A stretch of 64,000 bases of DNA, from positions 5,146,001 to 5,210,000 of the forward strand of contig NC_079232.1 in NCBI RefSeq assembly GCF_028502605.1. Reading direction: 5' to 3'. Source of the DNA: Trichoderma breve (lineage: Eukaryota > Ascomycota > Sordariomycetes > Hypocreales > Hypocreaceae). The stretch's first letter is position 1. The number at the start of each line of letters is the position of its first letter. Positions 1 through 11,633 of this stretch are shown here, piece by piece. A program made the translations under genes and the position numbers. The notes below the pieces were generated by a model that saw only the letters and a program-made list of their open reading frames with translations, had not been told where the DNA came from and ran no database searches.

Positions 1-229
1 GAGTCGGCCGTTGTGGTATATGTGTTGCGAAGTAGGGGGGATGCCAGCCTCGGACTGGACGGACTCGCGCAGGGTAGAAACGGTCATGTCGGGAAAGACT
101 TCGAGAGTCACCAGGCTATCCTGGTCTCCTCCATGAGGATTGAAGACGTTGAGCGTGATGCGCCTGGCAAGTGAATCCACGTTAGCCTCCTCCCAGCCAG
201 CTCCATTTAGGACAAGATATGACATACAT
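1..229 (-). CDS. ddi1: Ddi1-type retroviral-like aspartyl protease/ubiquitin shuttle, N-terminal part only
   Basis: Partial gene cut by the left window edge. Ddi1 proteins carry an N-terminal ubiquitin-like domain, an RVP-fold aspartyl protease and usually a UBA domain, and help clear ubiquitinated proteins and DNA-protein adducts. Only the ubiquitin-like domain is present: after splicing the protein begins MRITLNV, followed by TLEVFPDMTVSTLRESVQ and the SQHIYHNG signature of fungal Ddi1. The coding part is 228..229 (AT of the start codon) joined to 163..1 (G of the start codon plus 54 codons). The 64-bp intron 164..227 has donor GTATGT, branch site GCTAAC at 181..186 and acceptor CAG, so it splits the initiator codon. 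Reading through the intron instead gives an in-frame ATG at 225 with 21 extra residues. Family assignment is from recognised motifs; the protease domain lies outside the window. Confidence 0.85.
164..227 (-). other. Intron splitting the ddi1 start codon
   Basis: Sixty-four bases with donor GTATGT at 227..222, branch site GCTAAC at 186..181 and acceptor CAG at 166..164. Removal joins AT (229, 228) to G (163), creating the ATG of MRITL. If retained, the ATG at 229 opens a 15-codon ORF that stops in the intron, while the overlapping ATG at 225 runs in frame into Ddi1. Confidence 0.75.
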
Positions 230-3200
230 GTTGGGATATTGATGTGGGCGTTTAGCACACGGTGAATGAGAATGAGGAAGAGAATGATATCGAGAGAGGA
301 AAAGGCCGGATCTGGAGCGAGATGGAATGGAATCTCAAGGAAGGCCGGGGAATTATGGAAATGGACAAGTTTAGTCAGAGTAGGAGTAGGAGATGGCCGT
401 CAGTACCAGCAGAGGAAGAAGAAGCTGTTGGGATAGATGGCAAGGCGATTGCTAGTAGCAGAGGCGTAAGAGGCAGAGGTAGAGGCAGTGTCAGCGTCAG
501 TGGAAGAATGATGATGGACGCCCGTCCACAGACAAACACGCGAGCACGGCTTCGGCTTGTATGCGACCAACGCTCGGATAGCTGGGGCTCTTCGTTTGTT
601 GGCAGCGGATAGATTCAATGGAGATGACGGGAGGACTAGGGAGGGGCTGTGAGATGACTGCTAGCCTGAGCTGGAGGGGCAAAAAAGCTAGGTTGCATGT
701 TGGCAAGCTCCTGTTTTGGGCGTCATGACTCCTCAAACCAGGCAAGCCTGGCGGTGACGACAGCGAATAGCAGCTGCTGGGCGGATTACAGCGGGCAGGT
801 GTGCTGTTTGGAGGGGCCGTGGCGGGATATTGTTGTGTACGTACTTGTTCCTGCCTATTGCTTATTGCCCGCCTACCGAGGAGAATTCCACTAATACAGA
901 ATATGGATACGGGTGAGGGCATTTTAGGTGATCTTTTAGGGTTCTAGCGCCTGCCCATTTCGGGCCTAGAATCAATTAGGATCAATTAGGATTCGGGCAG
1001 ATCCAGTTGCTGTTTTGAGCACTCTAAGCGCAGTGAGCACATGGAACCCGGTGATTTCATCTCCATCAGCTGCACTTTCTGGGACTCGTCAATTAAGCTG
1101 CTACTGCATTCATTTCTCCATGTAGCAGGTAGATGATGCAAGGGTCCGTCCATATGATTTTTTCGATAGCACTGACGGGCCACAGCCACACTTACATGCT
1201 TGGATTCTAAGGATCAGGGGGTGGAGATGGGGGAATCATACAGGAATCCGTCCAGTTTGACGATTGTATCACTCCTGCCTCTCTCTACCTTCCTGGTAGA
1301 GCAGAAAATAATAGTATCCACTGACACTCATTAGCTACTGTACCTTCTATATTTACCTATTGTCTCAATTGATCAATATCATCAAATTCGACCTATAATA
1401 GCTTGGTAGTTAGGGTACCTAGATGGTCACATAGGATCTGCACCTAGCAGGCATATCAAGTTACTTTTAATAGAAAACCTCTGTATTTGACGTCCACCAG
1501 CTTCAGGCATCTTCCATATGATGCTCATATCTCTTCGTGAGCTTGTTTTTTGATGCCTTTATGGCGAGTATCTTTGATTCCTGTCATCAGATTTCTGAGC
1601 GCATTCCATCTTTTGGTACTCTTACGCCATGAGGAGCTTGCTCTTATTACCAAGTGCTCTCCCTTGCGCAGCTGCGTCCGATTGACTTCGCACAACATTC
1701 AATTTCTATTTACCATATAGTACACACTGCAATGACAATCCAATATAGTCTAAATAAGTCCACTGTACTCAAAAGGCAATGATGAAGAAGGAATTGCGAT
1801 TAGGCACCTCATCGATGTAGGGTAGGGCATCAGCAAGGCGACTTTCCCCCACGGATTTGGAGATAGCATCAACGATCCCACCGTTCAACAGTGTATTCTG
1901 TGCCTCCCTCTCTCTCTTGCTGTAAACGAATACGTTATTGAACAATTCCCTTTTAGCCGCCATGCCAGGAAATTAAACGTCTCTCGACTGGGCGCGTACG
2001 AGCCCAGTAAAGTATCTTAGTCCCTTTGTACTGGTGATGCCGTCCATGTACGTGTACTTGGGCCTTGTACCAGGGCCACCGCCCACCTCCCACTTCCCAC
2101 CTGACTTCGCAGGCATCACGTCAAGTACTCAAACCTGCCACCAACAATATCCTGACAAGTTCCGCTTCTCCCTGCGTCTGTCTCGTCTCTGCCCGGATTC
2201 TCAGCTTCCCGGCCCCTCTCACGCCAATAAGCCGCATTTTCCATCTGCCTTTGCCAATAACGACCGGCAGAGCTTCACCGGTGCGGGGACATGCATCATG
2301 TCTCGCGGCCTGTCTCTGCCGTCATGAACCGCCCTTCAAGAACTGCACCTGACGGCCCCATCACCCGCTACACCACCGTTGAGAATCCCATCAAAGCCCA
2401 GTGAATCTCTTGGACACGTCTTTGGCCCACCCCTTTGCCGGTACGAGTGTTGCTGTTCCCGGGGATGGCAGAGCTTGCATGCCGCATCACTAGTTCACTA
2501 TCTGTGCGCAGAGCTGCATCAGGCCAGCCAGTCGCACTGCGAGCACGAGCCTCGGCGTTCATCTTTGCCAGCGAAGATGGGACAGGCCAAGTACGGTCAA
2601 AGCAGGTCTTTACCCCGTCCTCATGCAGTACTTGAAAAAAATTGATCCTGAAGCCCCCTTGCCGCCAGAACCATCTCCCCCCATGTCTAGTGTTCATCCT
2701 TCGAATAAACGAGCATAATCCAAACCGAGATTCGACCCAAATCAGAACTAGAAAGCTGCTAATCATTAGTTTTCTCCTCGTCAATTACGGGAACTCCTCT
2801 TTCCACCCTCGCCAGCGCACGTATCTGTCTGGGCTGGCCAGATTCATGGCGTGACTCTCCGCACTTCTCTCTAACAAGCGCCATCGCTAACACGCGTGTG
2901 ACTCGGAATGGACCCTTTCCTGCAAATCTCATACGCAGCCTGCCTCTTATGCTTTCTTCTTTTCTTTTTTTGTCAGCGCTATCCAGCCCCCTGGCTAGTC
3001 GACCAATACCTACCAGGTCCGTTATATTAACATCCAGCCCTTTCGTGACTGCTGAGTGGCATATCACATGCGGGGAGAATTGTACTTGAAATGTAAGACA
3101 CACAGCCGCTCGATGTGCCATCAGGTCTGTCCCGCGGCTCTAGAATACGACGTGGACAGTTGCATTTCATCACAACCCGGCCAGCGGCTTGCGCGGGACG

Positions 3201-4798
3201 CTGCAAGGAATCAAGTACGGTTCCATGTCCTGTCTCCTCAGCCTCATACATCACGATCGGTGAGTACAATGTGCCAAAACCAGCCTCTCTCTTTTTTCCA
3301 TCTTCTCTCCCGCAAACTGTGTCCTCAATTTGGGGGTGTATACGCATACCCGTGCTTTATGCTCTCATGAGTTAAGAGACATTTTCACCAACAGCATCCT
3401 GTGGCACAATTTCCATATGGAAATATCACCAGTAGGCCACCATGGCGTTGTGTGTGATGACATGGAAAGCCTCCCTGCTTACGAGCTGATGGCTTGGGAG
3501 CTACAAGTGGTTACCGCTTGTTTTCGCATTCAAAACACTCACCCCCCGTGTGTCTTCCGAACTGCTCGTTCCGAGTAGGATACGATATGATTGGCAACGT
3601 GATGTGTTTCCCCGCCCGGCAATGGCCCCCTACTCAAACTTTGACTCGAATGGGCGGTCTTGAAAAGCCTCCCTCATTTCATATGGTGGTATTGGTCTCA
3701 TGAGTAGGCGGATGCGGATACAAAGTTGCACATCCAACCCATATTGCTGAACACGTGTGTTAGTTGGTATCCACCATGTGAAGCCGGCTTCGGGGGGGCC
3801 ATCTTTCTCTGGAGGGCTGCGGGTAGGGCTGCCACTCTACTCTGTACCCTTGAATGGACTGAGTCTGGTAGGGCCATTTTGTGACCAAGATATTGAATGA
3901 CAATGAATGAATTGACTGGTCACATTTACCCTCGCCAGCTTGGCCTGGCTCGTCGCAGCCAGACCAGGGGCTCTCATTGTCCACTATCCGAACAAATGCT
4001 TGCCAACCCACTCAGCTGAACGAGAAATGTTCCTTGGATCCATACTCTGGACACTTGCTTCTGATAGTGCGGACACTAGATCGACCGGAACCTCAGGGGT
4101 GAAAGAGGCGAATGTGGCAGTGGATTGGTGATTCTTCTCCCATTTGCCCATCTGCCTGCTTGTTTCAACTCCCCTGTCCAGGTCCAAGAACGCCCACAGG
4201 TAGAATACTCACTACGGAGTACCACCTTATGCATCTTATTGACTAGCACAAAGCACCATACAACATCGCAGCAGACGACCTCATCAACTCTGGTGTTATT
4301 TCTGTTTTAGTCAAATTCAAGGGCAAAATTTGCACGATGGTGAGTATAGACTCAGAGTATTTTCATCATTTGCAAATCCTGTCTCATATGATAGGCATCC
4401 GTGGAGTATTGGCCTGGCCAGCTGTGTCAAGCCACCTGCAGCCGCGGCTTATCAAGAACAAATTATTGTTTTGCATCTGAGACTTTGGTTTCTTTTTCCT
4501 CTTATTTTCGGAGGGGCATTTTGCTATGGTGACCTTCTATTCGTCTTTGCGTCATGTATGTCTTCAGCCGTAACTAGTCGCCAAGGATAAAAATATCACA
4601 CCCTCGCATGGCCACCAAGATTCTTTGCCGTTTCTATTCAGTCTCCTCCCCGTTTCTTATTTAGTAGCTATTTCCCCATCAATCGTTCCCGACCCAGCCG
4701 GCCAACCCCCTCAGTTTCAACTCAAGGCAATTTGTTGCAGTGAAAGAGGAAGGAGAGGACGCGGGAGAAGAAGACGAAGAAGAAGATATAAAAAGAAG
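230..4798. other. Intergenic region upstream of ddi1 and of the first GNAT gene
   Basis: About 4.5 kb between divergently oriented ddi1 and the GNAT gene. The first few hundred bases are purine-rich on the plus strand and should be the ddi1 promoter/leader. No ORF here has recognisable protein character. A short ATG frame at 2324..2404 (26 codons) is followed by a possible donor GTGAAT at 2401, and a proline-rich frame at about 2600..2720 could be joined to it, but I could not build a convincing gene. The 100 bp before 4799 are purine-rich (GAAGAAGA). Confidence 0.5.
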
Positions 4799-5920
4799 AT
4801 GAAGATGCAGAAGGACATAGCAGTTACTAACTCCAGTGAGGCGGTTCCATCGACTTACAACGCCTCCCCAGCGGGTTGTCTGATCCCCATCCCATTTCTG
4901 CCAATTATCGCCAACGATACGGTTGATATAGACGATGAGGAGATGGAAGTCGACACAATAGGATTTGACAGGATCGCTCAATTCTACTTTTATGGCGTGT
5001 GTCGATCCGAGGAGTTCTTGAGCGCATTCCCCTTTTGTTTTAACCCCAAGCTTGCCTTTTTGAAACCTCAGCATGTTGTCACGGCCATCGAACTGGAACA
5101 GGTTGCTTTTCAACATTCTGTAAGAGGATTTTGTAGCTCACTGGTTAGTTCCCTTCTCACCATTCCCTCCTCTAAGCGGTTGTTGGAGATAGGTAGAGAC
5201 AAGTGCTGCTCCTAAAGTAGAATACTGAAACAGTGAACAGGTCGAATATCGCGTCAGGTTTTCTTACAACCTTAGTTTCGGTCTATTCAACATCTGTGAT
5301 ATGACCGAGCGGAAAGACTGGTGGATGGTGACCAAAGTACGAGGGTGGAACATTGATGGCTGCCCTGAAGACGTCAGGAGACTCATGTTCGTCCACATCA
5401 TCGCAACTTTGGGGTGCAGCCCTGTGGTGACCGACGAGGACATGGATTACCCCAAGAACTGGTTGAAGATGCTCCATGGCGACGAAAGCTCTCCGAGCGA
5501 ACTTGTTGGCCACCGGCCCGAGGGCCGGACAGTATGTATTCATTCGATAGCTGTCTGCCCTCGCCTCCAAGGCCTAGGCCTTGGCACTGCTACTTTGAAG
5601 TCGTACGTTCAGCGCCTGAATAGCTTAGGTCTTGCGGACCGTGTCGCTCTTATTTGTCGCCAATCTGAGACTAGGTTTTTCCAGAAATGTGGCTTTAGGA
5701 ATATTGGTCGAAGTGATACCAAGACTCTCCCTGGCGAATTCTATAACATGGTCTGTTGCTCCTCTACCTCTATACGGTCTATACTTGCTCTGTATTCATT
5801 TCAAGAACTTATAATCTATGCGTACCCCGTACTAACTCGAAGCTGCAGGTTTTCGACCTACCCGGCCGGAAAGATTTCATTGATTGGACTCAAATCGAGA
5901 AGGATGCCCAACAGTACTGA
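4799..5920 (+). CDS. GNAT-family N-acetyltransferase (arylalkylamine/polyamine acetyltransferase-like)
   Basis: Predicted 300 residues from exons 4799..5119, 5241..5750 and 5849..5920. GNAT enzymes transfer acetyl from acetyl-CoA to an amine. The acetyl-CoA-binding motif A is clear: CIHSIAVCPRLQGLGLGT, with the Q-x-x-G-x-G core at about residues 217-222 and an alpha helix after it. The substrate-side segment EYRVRFSYNLSFGLF and the large insertion between strands resemble the fungal AANAT/Paa1 group. Both introns fit: the first joins AFQHS to VEYRV, and the second (branch CTAAC at 5831..5835, acceptor CTGCAG) replaces a read-through tail with VFDLPGRKDFIDW and a stop at 5918. The start is the weak point: residues 1 to about 90 show no similarity I recognise, and another upstream exon or a later start is possible. 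The true substrate cannot be told. Confidence 0.75.
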
Positions 5921-6708
5921 GCTTTCCTAGTGTAACTGCATCCTTTCGTGGCGCAATATGGCATTTCTTTTCTTTAGCGTCTCTTTTGTCTTGGGTGGGA
6001 CTCTGCGGCATCTTTCTGGGATATGATAAAGGCATACTACGCCCTATGCTTATGACATGGTAATGGGTAATGACATGGCTTGGACTAGAGGCAAAATTCG
6101 GTCAACATTGACAAAGATATAGACCAAGGAAAAGGGGAGTATCGGGAAATCGAGAGCATAAATAAAGCTCATCAAAATTCAAGAGAAGCGAAGAAAAATG
6201 AAGAGGAGGCAGCGAAAAGAGAAGATGAGGGGAGGCGCAGAAGGTGGACGCTGTCTCTTGACAGATGCATTGTTGTAAGTGCCATTAAGCAATCAATCAC
6301 TCTTTTATACGTTTGATGTGGTGTTGACTTTGGCTTATAGAAGAGAATTGATGATAGAACATTTATAGAGTAATATTCAGCAAAATCCAAGGAGAAAACT
6401 CATGAGCATCTAAAGGGAGGAATAACTAGAATGAAACTATAGAGAAAGTATTAATATTAAAAATTAAAATAAAATAACTACCCCTAATATGGATACTGAA
6501 TCCTACAAATTCTACAGACTAGCTAGCTACTACTGTGGTTTACGATGAAATATAAATGTAGTAGGAATATTATAATGAGGCATTTCCCTTTTTCGCTCTT
6601 CTGTTCCTTCTTTTCTCAAGATCTAACTGGGCAGCGAAGAATCGGATTTACTACTACGTAAGTGATGTTTGCCTGCCTACTTGCTCAACACCAATGAGCT
6701 AGGTAGCT
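5921..6708. other. Intergenic, convergent 3' flanks of GNAT and ura5
   Basis: About 790 bp between convergent genes. It becomes strongly AT-rich around 6400-6560, as expected for 3' untranslated sequence and terminators. No supported ORF. Confidence 0.5.
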
Positions 6709-7422
6709 TTAGTCAGTTGCCTTGTACTTGGCCCGGTACTCCTCCGTGTTCTTGATATCCTCGGGGGTAGCGAACCCCTTCATTCCATCGATAATGTCAT
6801 CCAGGGTGAGGATGGCAAAGATGGGGATGCCATACTCCTTCCTCAGCTCGCCAATGGCACTCGGGCCAGGCTTGGAGTCGTCGCCGTCGGCAGCAGGAAG
6901 CTTCTCCATGCGGTCCAGAGCAACGACAATACCGGCGACTATGCCGCCCTCCTTGGTGATCTTCTCAATGGCGTCTCGCTTGGCAGTGCCAGCGGTGATG
7001 ACATCGTCGACGATAAGAACTTTCTTGCCCTTGAGAGGAGCGCCGACAATGTTGCCGCCCTCGCCGTGGTCCTTGGCCTCCTTGCGGTCAAACGAGTACG
7101 AGATGCGGTCCAGGTTCTGGGGGGCCAGCTCGCCGAGCTTGATGCTAATGGCGGAGCACAGGGGGATGCCCTTGTAAGCGGGGCCAAAGACGATGTCAAA
7201 GTCGAGGCCGGATTCCTCCTGCGCCTGGATAATGGTCTTTGCAAAGGCAGAGGAGATTGCGCCGGCGAGGCGCGCAGTGTGGAACTCGCCCGCGTTGAAG
7301 AAGTAGGGCGATATTCTCTTGGACTTGAGCTCGAAGCTGCCAAACTTGAGGACGCCACCGTCAATGGCGGATTTCAAGAAGTCCTGCTTGTACGCAGGGA
7401 GCTGGGAAGTAGAAGAGGCCAT
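6709..7422 (-). CDS. ura5: Orotate phosphoribosyltransferase
   Basis: Single-exon gene, 237 residues from the ATG at 7422 ([13 protein letters not shown]); an in-frame ATG five codons upstream (7437) is also possible, but the shorter form matches the usual fungal N-terminus. The enzyme makes orotidine 5'-monophosphate from orotate and PRPP, step five of de novo pyrimidine synthesis, in the cytosol. The sequence shows the type I phosphoribosyltransferase fold: [10 protein letters not shown], the flexible catalytic loop [11 protein letters not shown], and the PRPP-binding motif [13 protein letters not shown] at residues 135-147 with its paired aspartates. Length matches fungal homologues (about 225-240). 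Known in Trichoderma as pyr2 and in yeast as URA5. It is divergent from nog1 across about 1.3 kb. Confidence 0.97.
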   Translation of the reverse strand: MASSTSQLPAYKQDFLKSAIDGGVLKFGSFELKSKRISPYFFNAGEFHTARLAGAISSAFAKTIIQAQEESGLDFDIVFGPAYKGIPLCSAISIKLGELAPQNLDRISYSFDRKEAKDHGEGGNIVGAPLKGKKVLIVDDVITAGTAKRDAIEKITKEGGIVAGIVVALDRMEKLPAADGDDSKPGPSAIGELRKEYGIPIFAILTLDDIIDGMKGFATPEDIKNTEEYRAKYKATD

Positions 7423-8701
7423 CTTGTTGAAACGCACGTGAGGTGGGTATTACAAGATAAAAAAGAGCAACAAAAATACAAGAAGTGATGGTTTGTGACC
7501 TGGAGCTGTATAAGCTTTTGCCACTGACCAAAGGAAGAAATGACACTCGTCAGGAAATGATTGATTTATTTACCTTGATTAGGAATTGTGACACGATGAG
7601 AAACAGCAGGCAAACAGAGAATTTAGTTATTTGCTCCTCTTGTTGAAAGAGGAGGAGGAGGAAGAAAAGAGGAGGAAGATCTCAAAATGTTGGCGGGGCA
7701 CGAGATAAGAGAAAAAAAAGTTTACCTGCTAGGGCGATCTATCGCAGTTCGCACTGTACATCACATCTAATATCTCAAGGTAAGAATAAACCCAAGACTG
7801 CCTCGTGCTGCCTAGATATGAGATATCAATGCGAATACGCTTTTATGAAGGCCAAAGATGGCTTAACAGTACTTCCTAATAATCTCTTTGTACATCGAGC
7901 GCTTGGATCAGGTAGAGTAAAGCTTGATTGCGAGGATTTAGTCACATAAGTCAACTCGATTATAATCTACTCAGGTAGAGTGGTAGCCAATGGGCCCACG
8001 TTCATCCTCTGTCCTACTTTGCATATTCTATTTATTACGAGGATCTTTAAGGCAATATAATTTTTGCCATGGCAAGAGAAGATTAACACCAAGTTAAGTA
8101 TAGAGAAATTTGGCGAAGTAGATGAAGAAACGTAGAACTTGGTCACTTTTCTGGCTCGTTCTACTACTTGGCAGTTCACTGTCTCCGTCAATAATATGAG
8201 TACACAATTGGAATAAACCCTAGAAATATAGTGTTTTCAAATTACATGGCAAGCCTTAGATTAGTATCTAGTCTATATATACATCAATTTGTGTATATAC
8301 GCACTTGTCTTATGAGGACCATGTGAAAGCAGTTACGCCCTTTATTCAATGGACCATTCTCACGATCCTACACTGTGCTTCCTTCAGCTCTTCTCCCCAC
8401 AACACAGCGGGGTCCCCAAAGCTATGTACCCTCGACTATAAATTTGTATGCAGCAATACCTTGTATCCATGTTGCCCCTCCAAAAGTGCCTGCGTGGCTT
8501 ATCGATAAAACTTTTTCCGCAGAGGCTCCGCCCACAGCGAAGAAAAAAAAATTCACCGCCTAGCCTAGACCCGGCATTTCGCTAACCTCAAGAGTCCTCC
8601 CAATCTTTGGGGTATCCAGAAAAAAAAAAAAAAGCGACGAGGACATCTCAAAGCTGTAGTCTTCACCACAAACAGCGTTCCTCGATCAAACATTGCCCAC
8701 C
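7423..8701. promoter_or_regulatory. Shared divergent promoter region of ura5 and nog1
   Basis: About 1.28 kb between the start codons of two divergent growth genes. It contains a purine tract of repeated GAGGAGGAGGAAG near 7640-7680, a central AT-rich block (about 7880-8300), and a poly-A run just before nog1 (about 8621-8635). No supported ORF. Exact promoter elements cannot be assigned by eye. Confidence 0.5.
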
Positions 8702-10835
8702 ATGAAGACCACGTGGAAGGACATTCCCCCGGTTCCTACTCAGCAGGAGTTCCTGGACATTGTGCTGAGCAGGACCCAGCGCAAACTGCCTACCCAGATC
8801 CGCGCCGGCTTCAAAATCAGCAGAATCCGAGGTATGTCGCATAACAACAGCCATTAGACATCGCCCAATACCATGTACGATGTGTGTATGTACGGTGAAT
8901 GGTTCGCTTACACTCAATTAGCTTTCTACACTCGAAAGGTCAAGTTCACACAGGAGACCTTCTCCGACAAGTTCGCCTCCATCCTCGACAGCTTTCCTCG
9001 CCTTCAGGACATCCACCCGTTCCACAAGGATCTGCTCAACACCCTCTACGATGCGGACCACTTCAAGATTGCCCTTGGTCAGATGTCCACTGCCAAGCAC
9101 TTGGTAGAGACCATCTCCCGAGACTACGTTCGTCTCTTGAAATACGCTCAGTCGCTCTACCAGTGCAAGCAGCTCAAGAGGGCCGCCCTTGGTCGCATGG
9201 CCACGTTGGTCAAGCGATTGAAAGACCCTCTTCTGTATCTCGACCAGGTTCGCCAGCATCTTGGCCGTCTCCCCGCCATCGACCCCAACACTAGGACCCT
9301 GCTCATCTGCGGTTACCCCAATGTTGGCAAGTCCAGCTTCCTCCGAAGCATCACCCGCGCCGATGTGGATGTCCAGCCCTATGCTTTCACCACCAAGAGT
9401 CTGTTTGTCGGTCACTTTGATTACAAGTATCTGCGATTCCAGGCTATTGATACCCCTGGTATTCTGGACCACCCTCTGGAGGAGATGAACACTATTGAAA
9501 TGCAGAGTATTACGGCCATTGCTCACTTGAGATCCGCCATCATGTACTTCATGGATCTGTCCGAGCAGTGTGGTTACTCAGTTCAGGCTCAGATTCAGCT
9601 TTTCCGAAGCATCAAACCCCTCTTCTCCAACAAGCTCGTTTTCCTCGTCGTCAACAAGATTGACATCACCCGGCCCGAAGATTTGTCGCCAGAGCTCCAG
9701 GCTGAACTGCAGACCATCCTCAAAGCTGGTGAGGTGGAGATGCTTCAGCTTTCTTGCAACACCCTAGAGGGTGTGCAGGAAGTCAAGAACGCTGCTTGTG
9801 AGCGTCTGCTTGCCGAGCGCGTCAACCAGAAGCTCAAGGCCGGTACCACGAGCAGCGGAGCCATTGGAGGCCGTCTGGCCGAGGTCATGGCCCGTATCCA
9901 CGTTGCCCAGCCTATGGGTGGCGTGGCTCCCGAGACTTTCATTCCCGAGGCCGCCAAGAACAAGAAGAAGTTTGAAAAGGATGACCCTGACCGACCCAGG
10001 CTGGCCAAGGACATCGAGGTGGAGAACGGCGGTGCTGGTGTCTACAACGTTGACATGCGCGCCGACTGGATGCTCAAGAATCCCGAGTGGAAGTACGACA
10101 AGATGCCCGAAATCTTTGAAGGAAAGAATGTCTACGATTACGTTGATCCTGATATCGAAGCCAAGCTGGCCGCCTTGGAAGAGGAGGAGGAGAGGCTCGA
10201 GCAGGAAGGATTCTACGAATCAGACGAAGACATTGAGGACGATGAGGAGGCCGAGATTATGCGCAAGGCTGAACTCATCCGAGAGAAGCAGCAGCTCATC
10301 CGAAACGAGGCCCGCATGAAGAAGAGACTCAAGAACCAGGCCATCATCCCCCGCAAGTTCGTCAAGAAGCCCCTCTCGGAGATGGAAGACGCCCTGGACA
10401 CTCTGGGTGTGGACACCACCGAGATCGCCGAGCGAGCCCGCTCCACTGCCATCCGCACCCGTGGTCGCTCATTATCACGCCTTGGCACCGCGGACGCCGA
10501 CTCCATGGACGTCGACACTCCCAAGACGGATCGCCAGCGTCTGCGCTCTCTGAGCAGACCCGCCAGCAGACACCCTGCCAACCGCAGAGACGAGGGTGTT
10601 GCGGACGTGGCCACAAGATCAAAGGCCGAGCGGATTGCCAAGCTCAACCAAAAGAGGATGAACAGAATGGCCCGACAGGGAGAGGCCGACAGACACACCT
10701 CTGCATCTCTGACAAAGCACTTGGTAAGTGACGAGCGCCACCAAATTCAACTTGTATTTATTAATTATTCTAACCTTTCTTTTTCTACAACAGGTTGCCG
10801 GAAAGCGTGGTATTGGCAAGACCAATCGACGATAA
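8702..10835 (+). CDS. nog1: Nucleolar GTP-binding protein Nog1, 60S ribosome assembly GTPase
   Basis: Exons 8702..8831, 8922..10723 and 10794..10835 give 657 residues, the usual Nog1 length. Nog1 is an Obg/TRAFAC GTPase that acts on pre-60S particles in the nucleolus and is released with Rlp24. The N-terminus [19 protein letters not shown] and the helical N-domain ([14 protein letters not shown]) are near-invariant in the family. The GTPase motifs are intact: P-loop GYPNVGKSS at 174-182, the G2 region around [16 protein letters not shown] at 220-223, and NKID at 288-291. The C-terminal third is charged and ends in [11 protein letters not shown], typical of Nog1. Intron 1 restores RIR-AFYTRK. 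Intron 2 (donor GTAAGTG at 10724, branch TTCTAAC) must be removed to reach the short last exon; reading through it would add an unrelated tail. Confidence 0.96.
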
Positions 10836-11633
10836 GCTATTTGAAAATCTTTGGGAGGAGAGGCTATTTTCACACCCAACTTTCTTTCACATTATTGCTG
10901 GCATCTTTTTGTGTTCTTGTTTTTCGGTTTCTTGTGTTTAATTTCCAGTGTTTTGAACCTTTCGCACCGATACGAGGGGAAACACTTATTGCTCAGGAGT
11001 TGGGCGTTCTGGAAGGGTGTTTACAATCCAGAAAGAAAGTTGAGTGAGCGAGAGAAGGGCAGAGTGTGAAAGTTGAGAGACGAGCATATACAGACTTTTC
11101 ATTTCATTGTTTCGCTTTTCATATAAAGGAAAGATATTCAGAAATGATGTTCCTTTCGAGGAAGGGGATCCTCAGGCAGTCAGTAGGAGTAGTAGCTAGC
11201 AACCGGTATTAGTCGCCTACGACAATGATTTCATCATGATGAGAGAGAGGAAGAGGAAAAAATCAGATTATAATGGCTTTCGAATTTGAATTAAAAGTAC
11301 AAATATACTGCTCCTTTGATAAAAGTCCCTATATGATGTGATGAGAAGCATCTTATATATGATAAGATTTCTCCCCGAAGTTCTTTGTTTTTCTTTCCTT
11401 CTGTTTCTCGATACTTGTCCTTTGCCACCAGGTTGATGTACTAAAAAATGAGAAAAAAAAGTAGATTCTTTGCTTTTTTTTTCATCATTGATTATGGACA
11501 TTTACCGAACCAAGAAAACAGAAGAAAAACATGGTCGCTCTTCGCAAGTTTAGAAGGGGAGAAATATCAACTCCAAAGATCTCGATAGCATGATTTAACA
11601 GACAAAAAGATTTGCAACCACTAATTTCGCTTC
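10836..11633. other. Intergenic, convergent 3' flanks of nog1 and gdi1
   Basis: About 800 bp of AT-rich sequence between convergent stop codons, with several T-rich stretches on both strands. Read-through frames here are extensions of nog1 intron 2 or chance ORFs. Confidence 0.5.

Noticed and set aside
936..943. TTAGGGTT, telomere-like sequence
   Set aside because: A single copy with no repetition; not a telomere and too short for a telomerase RNA template.
2368..2784. 138-codon minus-strand ORF in the ddi1-GNAT interval
   Set aside because: No recognisable motif and overlapping equally good frames on the plus strand; composition looks random.
10724..11047. Unspliced C-terminal extension of Nog1
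   Set aside because: Crosses a perfect intron; splicing gives the family-typical end [11 protein letters not shown] instead of a hydrophobic tail.
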